A stretch of 12,425 nucleotides of DNA from JBQTIU01 sp052387815 (GTDB lineage: Bacteria > Pseudomonadota > Alphaproteobacteria > CACIAM-22H2): assembly GCA_052387815.1 (NCBI GenBank), contig JBQTIU010000125.1, forward strand, positions 1 through 12,425, written 5' to 3'. The notes below the pieces were generated by a model, which did not search any database, had not been told where the DNA came from, and was given only the letters and a program-made list of their open reading frames with translations. Position numbers and translations under genes: made by a program. Position 1 is the first letter of the stretch. Every line of letters starts with the position of its first letter. This document shows positions 6,759 to 12,425 of this stretch, piece after piece.

Positions 6759-8562
6759 GGCCCCGCGCCACCGGTCGCGGGCCCCGCGCCGCGGACCGCG
6801 GCGGGCGCCGGGCGAGGGCGAGCACGCCTTCGAGGGCCTGGGGGTGGCCCCCGGCATCGCCATCGGCCCCGCCCATGTGCACGAGGCCGGCGCCGTGGCC
6901 ATCCCCGAATACGGACTCGCCCCCGAGGATGTCGAGGCCGAACGCGCGCGCTTGCGCGCCGCGGTCGAGCGCTCGCTCGACCAGCTCGCCAAGGTCAAGT
7001 CGAAGACTGGATCCCTGCCCGCGGAGGTGGCCGAGGAGATCGGCCTCCTCCTGGAGGCGCACGGGCAGATGCTGTCGAACTCGCGCCTCGTGCGCGAGGT
7101 CGAGCGCCGCATCCTCGCCGAGCGGATCAACGCCGAGGCCGCCGTCCAGGCCGAAACCTCGATGATCGCCAAGAGCTTCTCGGCGATGGGCGACCCCTAT
7201 CTCGCGGCCCGGGTCGACGACGTGCGCGCGGTGGGATTGCGGCTGATCCGCAACCTCACCAAGACGCCCTACCGGGCGTTCACGCACCTGCCCGAAGGCA
7301 CGGTGGTGGTGGCCGAGGAGATTACCCCCGCCGACACCGCGCTCATGGACCCCGACCGCATCGCCGGCTTCGCCACGGTCCTCGGCGGGGCGGAGGGCCA
7401 CACGGCGATCATGGCGCGTTCGATCGGGCTGCCCGCCGTCCTCGGTGCCCCCGGATTGGTGGGCGCGGTCCGCACCGGCGACCTCGTGGTCATCGACGGC
7501 AGCGCCGGCAAAGTGATCGTCCGCCCGAGCCCGGCGACGGTCGAGGCCTACGAGCGACGGCGGGTCGAATTCGCGCGCGCCGAGCGGCATCTGGCGCGGC
7601 TCTCAAGGCTCCCGGCGGTGACCGTGGACGGGATCGAGATCGATCTTCAGGCCAACCTCGAACTGCCGCGCGAGCTCGATGCGGTGCGCGCCGTCGGTGC
7701 CGCCGGGATCGGGCTGTTGCGCTCCGAGTTCATGTTCATGAACCGCGACGACGTGCCGGACGAGGACGAGCAGTATCGGGCGCTGGTCGAGCTCGTCGAG
7801 GGCATGGACTCCCGCCCCGTGACCGTGCGCACGCTCGACGTGGGCGGCGAGAAGCTGGCCTCGGCGCTCGGCGCGCAGGCGCCGCCGGGGGCCAATCCGG
7901 CGCTGGGCTTGCGGGCGATCCGCTTGTCGTTGCGCCAGCCCCATCTCCTCGAAGCCCAGCTCGGCGCGATCCTGCGCGCAGGCGCGCGCGGCAAGGTGCG
8001 CATCCTCCTGCCGATGATCGCCACCGTGGACGAAGTCAAGCAGGTGCGCGCCATCCTCGCCCGCGTCGCCCGGCGCCTGGTGCGCAAGGGCGTGGCGATC
8101 TCCGACCCGCTGCCGCCGGTGGGGGCGATGATCGAGGTGCCGGGCGCGGCGCTGGCGGCCGATGCGCTGTCGCAGGTCTGCGACTTCTTCGCCATCGGCA
8201 CCAACGACCTGACCATGTACACGTTGGCCATCGATCGCGGCGACGAGCAGGTGGCTCATCTGTACAACCCGCTGCACCCTGCGGTCCTGCGCCTCATCCA
8301 ATTCGCCACCGAGGCGGCGCTGCGCAACCGCATCCCGGTGTCCCTGTGCGGCGAGATGGCGGGCGATCCGCGCTATACCGCGCTGCTCCTCGGCCTCGGC
8401 ATCCGCGAGCTGTCGATGTCGGCGATCAAGCTGCCGCGCATCAAGCAGCGGGTGCGATCGATCGACCTCGCCGCCGCCGCCAAGCGCGCGCGGGCGGTCA
8501 TGGACCAGTCCGACCAGGCCAAAATTGCCGATCTCATCGACGACTTCAATGCGCGGTCCTAG
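6748..8562 (+). CDS. ptsI: Phosphoenolpyruvate-protein phosphotransferase, enzyme I
   Basis: This 604-residue EI transfers phosphate from phosphoenolpyruvate to HPr. The EI fold begins near residue 28 with FEGLGVAPGIAIGPA. The phospho-histidine is H218 in GGAEGHTAIMARSIGLPA. The PEP-binding barrel contains LLRSEFMFM (323-331), the GTNDLTMYTLAIDR metal and substrate loop (484-497) and the catalytic cysteine C534 in CGEMAGD. There is no N-terminal GAF domain, so this is PtsI-like and not the PtsP/EI-Ntr form. The first 26 residues are Arg/Pro-rich with no alternative start codon. The ATG overlaps the end of ptsH, so translation is likely coupled. Together with HPr and EIIA this makes a full soluble phosphorelay. 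Confidence 0.95.
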   Translation: MKAEAPRHRSRAPRRGPRRAPGEGEHAFEGLGVAPGIAIGPAHVHEAGAVAIPEYGLAPEDVEAERARLRAAVERSLDQLAKVKSKTGSLPAEVAEEIGLLLEAHGQMLSNSRLVREVERRILAERINAEAAVQAETSMIAKSFSAMGDPYLAARVDDVRAVGLRLIRNLTKTPYRAFTHLPEGTVVVAEEITPADTALMDPDRIAGFATVLGGAEGHTAIMARSIGLPAVLGAPGLVGAVRTGDLVVIDGSAGKVIVRPSPATVEAYERRRVEFARAERHLARLSRLPAVTVDGIEIDLQANLELPRELDAVRAVGAAGIGLLRSEFMFMNRDDVPDEDEQYRALVELVEGMDSRPVTVRTLDVGGEKLASALGAQAPPGANPALGLRAIRLSLRQPHLLEAQLGAILRAGARGKVRILLPMIATVDEVKQVRAILARVARRLVRKGVAISDPLPPVGAMIEVPGAALAADALSQVCDFFAIGTNDLTMYTLAIDRGDEQVAHLYNPLHPAVLRLIQFATEAALRNRIPVSLCGEMAGDPRYTALLLGLGIRELSMSAIKLPRIKQRVRSIDLAAAAKRARAVMDQSDQAKIADLIDDFNARS

Positions 8563-8583
8563 GTCCGCGTCCCCAAAAAGCGA

Positions 8584-8613
8584 TTGAAGCACAAGGGGGG
8601 GCGCTGATATACG
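8584..8613 (+). promoter_or_regulatory. Candidate promoter for ahcY
   Basis: TTGAAG (8584-8589) is followed after 18 bases by TATACG (8608-8613), preceded by a TG at 8605-8606 as in extended -10 promoters. It lies in the 98-bp gap between ptsI and ahcY and would give a leader of about 40 bases. The gap has no structure that I recognise as a SAH or SAM riboswitch. Confidence 0.4.
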
Positions 8614-8660
8614 GCCGGCCTGGAATTCACCTCGATCCCCGTACCTTTAGGAGCCGTCCC

Positions 8661-9971
8661 ATGAAGGCCACCGCCGCCAGCCTCGACCCCGACTACAAGG
8701 TCGCCGACATCGGGCTCGCCGACTGGGGTCGGCGCGAGATCGCCATCGCCGAAAGCGAGATGCCCGGGCTGATGGCGCTGCGCGCCGAGTTCGGAAAGCA
8801 AAAGCCGCTCGACGGGGCCCGCATCGCCGGCTGCCTGCACATGACCATCGAGACCGCGGTCCTGATCGAGACCCTGACCCGGCTCGGGGCCGAACTGCGC
8901 TGGAGCTCCTGCAACATCTTCTCGACCCAGGACCAGGCGGCGGCGGCGATGGCGGCCGCCGGCGTGGCGGTGTTCGCCTGGAAGGGCGAGAGCGAGGAGG
9001 AGTACGAGTGGTGCATCGAGCGGACCATCCTCGGCCCCCGGGGGTGGCGGCCGAACCTGCTGCTCGACGACGGCGGCGACCTCACCAAGATCATGCACGA
9101 GAAATACCCGGCGCTGATGAAGGACGCGCGCGGGGTCTCCGAGGAGACGACCACCGGCGTGCGGCGCCTCTACGAGATGGAGAAGGCGGGCCGGCTGCTG
9201 GCCCCGGCGATCAACGTCAACGACTCGGTCACCAAGTCGAAGTTCGACAATCTCTATGGCGTCCGCGAGAGCCTGGTCGACGGCATCAAGCGGGCGACCG
9301 ACGTCATGCTGGCCGGCAAGGTGGCGGCGGTGTGCGGGTTCGGCGACGTGGGCAAGGGCTCGGCCGCGAGCCTCAAGAGCCAGGGGGCGCGGGTCCTGGT
9401 GACCGAAATCGATCCGATCTGCGCCCTCCAGGCGGCGATGGAGGGCTACCAGGTCGTGACCATGGAGGAGGCGGCGCCGGTCGCCGACATCTTCGTCACC
9501 GCGACCGGCAATATCGACGTCATCACCATCGACCACATGCGCAAGATGAAGGACCGCGCCATCGTCTGCAACATCGGCCATTTCGACTCCGAGATCCAGA
9601 TCGCGGCGCTGCGCAACCTCAAATGGCACGAGGTCAAGCCGCAGGTCGACGAAGTCGAGTTCCCCGACGGCAAGCGCCTGATCGTGCTGGCCAAGGGCAG
9701 GCTGGTCAATCTCGGTTGCGCGTCCGGCCATCCGAGCTTCGTCATGAGCGCCTCGTTCTCCAACCAGGTGCTGGCGCAGATCGAGCTGTGGACCAACCCC
9801 GGCAAGTACGAGAAGAAAGTCTACACCCTGCCCAAAGCGCTCGACGAGAAGGTGGCCGCCCTGCACCTCGCCAAGGTCGGGGCCAAGCTCACCACGCTCA
9901 CCCAGGCCCAGGCCGAGTATATCGGCATCTCCCCGAAGGGACCGTTCAAGAGCGATATGTACCGGTATTGA
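8661..9971 (+). CDS. ahcY: Adenosylhomocysteinase (S-adenosyl-L-homocysteine hydrolase)
   Basis: This 436-residue NAD-dependent cytosolic enzyme splits S-adenosylhomocysteine into adenosine and homocysteine. Residues D137, E162, K192 and D196 keep the exact spacing of the human active-site set (D131, E156, K186, D190), and H60 lies in GCLHMTIETAVL. The NAD fold contains VCGFGDVGKGSA (224-235), and VTATGNIDVI and CNIGHFDSEI follow. The protein ends SDMYRY, close to the family's conserved -YRY end that reaches into the partner subunit. Although the frame is open farther upstream, the ATG at 8661 is chosen because TTTAGGAGC is well placed and the family start (YKVADIGLADWGRREI) follows at once. 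Position after PTS genes and before a DivL-like kinase resembles other alphaproteobacterial genomes as I recall them. Confidence 0.97.
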   Translation: MKATAASLDPDYKVADIGLADWGRREIAIAESEMPGLMALRAEFGKQKPLDGARIAGCLHMTIETAVLIETLTRLGAELRWSSCNIFSTQDQAAAAMAAAGVAVFAWKGESEEEYEWCIERTILGPRGWRPNLLLDDGGDLTKIMHEKYPALMKDARGVSEETTTGVRRLYEMEKAGRLLAPAINVNDSVTKSKFDNLYGVRESLVDGIKRATDVMLAGKVAAVCGFGDVGKGSAASLKSQGARVLVTEIDPICALQAAMEGYQVVTMEEAAPVADIFVTATGNIDVITIDHMRKMKDRAIVCNIGHFDSEIQIAALRNLKWHEVKPQVDEVEFPDGKRLIVLAKGRLVNLGCASGHPSFVMSASFSNQVLAQIELWTNPGKYEKKVYTLPKALDEKVAALHLAKVGAKLTTLTQAQAEYIGISPKGPFKSDMYRY

Positions 9972-10009
9972 CCGGCGAGGCAATGCCCGGCGAGGCAACG
10001 CCTCGCCCC
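9972..10009 (+). repeat. Hairpin repeat, copy 1, with short tandem duplication
   Basis: Immediately after the ahcY stop, CCGGCGAGGCAA occurs twice (9972-9983 and 9987-9998). The second copy runs into a perfect hairpin, GGCGAGGC-AAC-GCCTCGCC (9989-10007). The 21 bases 9989-10009 recur exactly at 12303-12323. No T tract follows, so it is not a textbook terminator, but it could still protect or end the ahcY transcript. It looks like a dispersed REP-type intergenic element. Confidence 0.65.
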
Positions 10010-10045
10010 TCGCCCGCACCCCCGGGGCGGTTCGATTCACCGTTG

Positions 10046-10053
10046 TTAACCAT
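10046..10053 (+). promoter_or_regulatory. CtrA-type half-site TTAACCAT upstream of divL
   Basis: TTAACCAT lies about 100 bases before the divL start, inside the only AT-rich patch (10041-10066) of a GC-rich gap. In Caulobacter both TTAA-N7-TTAA and the 8-mer TTAACCAT have been described as CtrA recognition motifs. The second TTAA arm is absent here. Regulation by CtrA is inferred from the motif and from the identity of the gene. Confidence 0.35.
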
Positions 10054-10154
10054 TTTCTCGTAAACTCCGCCCTCGTGGGCGCAAGCGCGATCCGCGATCG
10101 AAGGTCGCCGGGCCGCGGGCTGGCGGGCGGGCGCCCAGGAGCGGGGAGCAAGGG

Positions 10155-12233
10155 ATGAGCGGCGCGCTCTTGGCCTGGGCGGTCGCGGCGGTGGCCGTGG
10201 CGGTGGCCGGCTTCTCTTTCCTGGCGCAGCGCCGGCAAGCGGGCGAAGCGGCGGCGGCGCGGGCCGCGCTGGCGCGCGCCGACGCCGAGCGGGCGCAGAT
10301 GGAAGCCGAAGGGCGCGCGACGGCCAAGCGGCTGCACGCCGTCGAGGCCGAGCTCGCCGAACTGCGGGCGGCGCAAGCGGCGCTCGCCGACGCCCTCGAC
10401 CGCCTGCCGATCCCGCTCTGGCGGCGGCGGGCGGACCTGTCGCTCGCCGACTGCAACGCCGCCTATGCCAACGCCGCCGAGGCAGACCGCGCCACGGTGC
10501 TCGGCGAGGGCCGAGCTTTGGGCGGGCAGGCGGTGAGTGAGCGCGCGCAGGCGCTGGCCGGCCTCGCCCGGACGGCGCGCATCGCCCCGACCGAGTCGTT
10601 CCATGTGGTGATCGGCGGCCAGCGCCGGTTGCTCGAGTTCACCGAGGCGCCGTTGCCCGACGGCGGCACGATCGGCCTTGCCATCGACGTGACCGGGCGC
10701 GAGGAGGCCGAGGCCGAACTCGCCCGCCACGTGGCCGCCCACGGCAAGGTGCTCGAGTCGCTGCCCACCTCGATCGTCATTTACGGCCCCGACCGGCGCC
10801 TCAAGTTCTTCAATAGCGCCTTCGTCAAGCTGAGCAGGCTCGACGAGAGCTGGCTACGCACCGAGCCCGAGATCGGCGAGATCCTGGAAACCCTGCGCGA
10901 GCGCCGGGATCTCCCCGAACACTCCGATTTCCCGGCCTTCAAGCGCCGGTGGCGGCACTTTTTCACCTCGCTCGTCGAACCGCTTGAGCAACTGGATTAC
11001 CTCCCCGACGGCAGGACGCACAGGGTGCGCGCGGTCCCCCACCCCTTGGGTGGCCTGTTCGTCACGCGCGAGGACGTGAGCGATAATCTGGCGCTCGAGC
11101 GCTCGTACAACACGCTCGTCGCCGTGCAGCGAGAGACCCTCGACCATCTCTACGAGGGGGTGGCGGTGATCGGCGGCGATGGGCGGCTCAAGCTTAGCAA
11201 TCCGGCCTATGGCCGGATCTGGCAGTTGCCCCAAGAGGCCTTGGCGGCCGAGCCGCACATCGCCGACATCATCGAGCGGAACAAGGATTTCTACGACGAC
11301 GGCGACGACTGGCCGGGCCTCAAGGAGCGCATCATCGCCAGGCTGACCGATCGGAGCCCGCGCAGCGGGCGGCTCGGGCGCAGCGACGGCTCGGTCCTCG
11401 ACTACGCCATCGTGCCGCTGCCCGACGGGGCGGTGCTGCTCTCCTACGTCGACGTCACCGACTCCTTCCGGGTCGAGCGCGCGCTCCGCGAGCGCGCCGA
11501 GGCGCTGGAGGCCGCCGACCGGCTCAAGACCGAATTCATCGCCACCGTCTCGTACGAACTGCGCACGCCGCTCAACGTGATCATCGGATTCGCCGAGATC
11601 CTGTCCAGGGCCTATTTCGGGCCCCTCAACGCCCGTCAGCTCGAATACTGCCGCGGCATCACCGTGTCCTCGCAGCAGCTGCTGGCCATCATCAACGATA
11701 TCCTCGATCTCGCCTCGATCGAGGCCAGCCGCATGTCGCTCGAACGCGCGCCCGTCGAGCTGCGGCCGCTCCTCGACGGCGTGGCCACGGTCATGCAGGA
11801 CATGGCCCGCGCCGGGTCGCTGCGGCTCGCCGTCGACTGCCCGGTCGACGGCAGGGCGGTCGAGATCGACGAGCGCCGGGTGAAGCAGGCGCTCTGCAAC
11901 CTGGTCTCGAACGCGGTCAAGTTCACGCCGGCCGGCGGGTCGATCACGCTTTCGGGCCGCGTCGAGTCCGGGCGGGCGATGGTCTCGGTGAGCGACACCG
12001 GGGTCGGCATCCCGGCCGAGGACCACAAGCGGGTCTTCGAAACGTTCGTGCGCGGCGGAGCGGGCGGCAAGAAGGGTCGCGGGGCGGGCCCGGGCCTCGG
12101 GTTGTCGCTGGTCAAGCGGATCGTCGAGCTCCACGGCGGCCACGTCGAGATCGACTCGGCCCCCAACCGGGGCACGACCGTCACCTGCGTGTTGCCGGTG
12201 AATGCTCCGCCCGGGGCGCTCGCCGGAGGATGA
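10155..12233 (+). CDS. divL: DivL-like PAS sensor kinase with Tyr in place of the phospho-His
   Basis: This is a 692-residue membrane-anchored protein. A single N-terminal membrane segment (3-24) precedes an Ala/Glu/Arg-rich coiled coil (about 26-80). Three PAS-like domains follow (about 79-180, 197-310 and 325-437), then a HisKA dimerisation domain (455-525) and an ATPase domain (575-685). The H box reads FIATVSYELRTPLN: the codon at 11553-11555 is TAC, so residue 467 is Tyr where histidine kinases have His. ATPase boxes are complete: CNLVSNAVKFTP, SDTGVGIP, VFETF and GPGLGLSLVKRIV. Caulobacter DivL shows the same exchange (Tyr550) and acts as a DivK~P-responsive partner of CckA in CtrA control, not as a His kinase. 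The ATG has GGGGAGCAAGGG before it. The orthology call rests on the Tyr, the PAS layout and position after ahcY; a divergent true kinase is less likely. Confidence 0.8.
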   Translation: MSGALLAWAVAAVAVAVAGFSFLAQRRQAGEAAAARAALARADAERAQMEAEGRATAKRLHAVEAELAELRAAQAALADALDRLPIPLWRRRADLSLADCNAAYANAAEADRATVLGEGRALGGQAVSERAQALAGLARTARIAPTESFHVVIGGQRRLLEFTEAPLPDGGTIGLAIDVTGREEAEAELARHVAAHGKVLESLPTSIVIYGPDRRLKFFNSAFVKLSRLDESWLRTEPEIGEILETLRERRDLPEHSDFPAFKRRWRHFFTSLVEPLEQLDYLPDGRTHRVRAVPHPLGGLFVTREDVSDNLALERSYNTLVAVQRETLDHLYEGVAVIGGDGRLKLSNPAYGRIWQLPQEALAAEPHIADIIERNKDFYDDGDDWPGLKERIIARLTDRSPRSGRLGRSDGSVLDYAIVPLPDGAVLLSYVDVTDSFRVERALRERAEALEAADRLKTEFIATVSYELRTPLNVIIGFAEILSRAYFGPLNARQLEYCRGITVSSQQLLAIINDILDLASIEASRMSLERAPVELRPLLDGVATVMQDMARAGSLRLAVDCPVDGRAVEIDERRVKQALCNLVSNAVKFTPAGGSITLSGRVESGRAMVSVSDTGVGIPAEDHKRVFETFVRGGAGGKKGRGAGPGLGLSLVKRIVELHGGHVEIDSAPNRGTTVTCVLPVNAPPGALAGG

Positions 12234-12300
12234 CCTCGTCCACCGGCTTCACCGATGTCACCGCGCCGTGAGCCACGCGGACCGGATCCTGTGTCTTGTA

Positions 12301-12323
12301 GGGGCGAGGCAACGCCTCGCCCC
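12301..12323 (+). repeat. Hairpin repeat, copy 2 (10-bp perfect stem)
   Basis: GGGGCGAGGC (12301-12310) and GCCTCGCCCC (12314-12323) form a perfect 10-bp stem around AAC, preceded by GTA. It contains the same 21 bases as copy 1 after ahcY. It lies 67 bases beyond the divL stop without a T tract. Its form (a short G/C palindrome next to a gene end) suggests a REP/MITE-like dispersed element that might also stop transcription. Confidence 0.65.
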
Positions 12324-12335
12324 ACCGGAGGTTTC

Positions 12336-12382
12336 ACCGCACAGATCGCCGAGAAAATCCGACCGCGGAGGTCGCAGAGAAA
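12336..12382. repeat. Two imperfect 21-bp direct repeats of ACCGC..AG.TCGC.GAGAAA type
   Basis: Bases 12336-12356 and 12362-12382 align at 17 of 21 positions with a 26-base period. They share ACCGC, AG, TCGC and GAGAAA blocks. No reading frame is convincing across them. They look like noncoding dispersed repeat sequence following copy 2 of the hairpin element. Confidence 0.5.
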
Positions 12383-12401
12383 GAAGTGGGAGGACGCCGG
12401 A

Positions 12402-12425
12402 GGGGGGGGGGGGTGGGACCCCCCC
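12402..12425. other. G12/C7 homopolymer hairpin at the window edge
   Basis: Twelve G (12402-12413), then TGGGA, then seven C up to the last base would pair as a G/C hairpin. Such tracts commonly stop sequencing or assembly, so the exact run lengths are unreliable and this is probably a contig end. The 192 bases after divL otherwise hold only the two repeats listed and no gene I can support. Confidence 0.5.

Noticed and set aside
8563..8660. SAH riboswitch before ahcY
   Set aside because: No conserved SAH-riboswitch core or suitable stems are visible in the 98-base gap, and the predicted leader is about 40 bases.
8346..8660. N-terminally extended AhcY using the longer upstream open frame
   Set aside because: The extension overlaps ptsI in another frame and is Arg/Ala noise; the ATG at 8661 has a good ribosome binding site and the family N-terminus.
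9972..10009. CRISPR or tandem array after ahcY
   Set aside because: Only two 12-bp units with a 3-base spacer, explained by duplication of one arm of the hairpin repeat.
9972..10154. A small gene in the ahcY-divL gap
   Set aside because: The stretch contains repeats, an AT-rich control region and the divL ribosome binding site, with no frame of credible composition.
8559..10742. A 727-codon minus-strand open frame opposite ahcY and the start of divL
   Set aside because: It crosses two recognised genes and the gap between them, with low-complexity composition and no motif.

Overview
The window looks like a GC-rich alphaproteobacterial chromosome segment, probably from a Rhodospirillales-like lineage. 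I infer this from high GC at third codon positions, a ChvG/ChvI two-component system, a very short HPr kinase of the alphaproteobacterial type, and a DivL-like tyrosine 'histidine kinase' beside ahcY. The order is only a guess. Both ends lie in repetitive sequence (a transposase tail on the left, a G/C homopolymer hairpin on the right), so this may be a whole draft contig.

Left part (1-1891): the last 45 codons of an ISAs1-type transposase and the probable right end of its insertion sequence, then a hairpin-rich gap. On the minus strand follows a compact operon cbtB-cbtA-(HugZ/DUF2470 protein). It encodes a small His-tailed membrane protein and its multi-spanning partner, both of the predicted cobalt transporter family, plus a PNPOx-fold haem-utilisation-like protein. 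cbtB falls outside the long reading frames; I found it by translating the minus strand by hand. A 176-bp divergent region with an AT-rich symmetrical core separates this operon from chvI.

Centre (2068-8562): a plus-strand run chvI-chvG-hprK-rapZ-manX(EIIA-Man)-ptsH-ptsI. From rapZ onward each start overlaps the preceding stop, implying translational coupling. It encodes an envelope/acid-stress type two-component system, HPr kinase/phosphorylase, the nucleotide-binding protein RapZ, and a complete soluble phosphorelay EI -> HPr -> EIIA. There is no sugar permease, so the PTS is probably regulatory. The catalytic residues of the relay are all present (EI H218, HPr H27, EIIA H9), as is the regulatory serine of HPr (S58).

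Right part (8563-12425): ahcY (S-adenosylhomocysteine hydrolase) behind its own candidate promoter, then a 183-bp gap holding a hairpin repeat and a TTAACCAT CtrA-type half-site. Next comes a 692-residue membrane-anchored PAS sensor kinase whose phospho-accepting histidine is replaced by tyrosine (Y467), as in DivL. A second, longer copy of the hairpin repeat, a pair of imperfect 21-bp direct repeats and a G12/C7 tract fill the last 192 bases.

Together the segment places envelope sensing, PEP-dependent regulatory phosphotransfer, the methyl cycle and a cell-cycle regulator side by side. The individual families are known. The points most worth a second look are the Tyr-kinase with its possible CtrA site, the riboswitch-less cobalt/haem-type operon facing chvI, and the hairpin repeats flanking divL.
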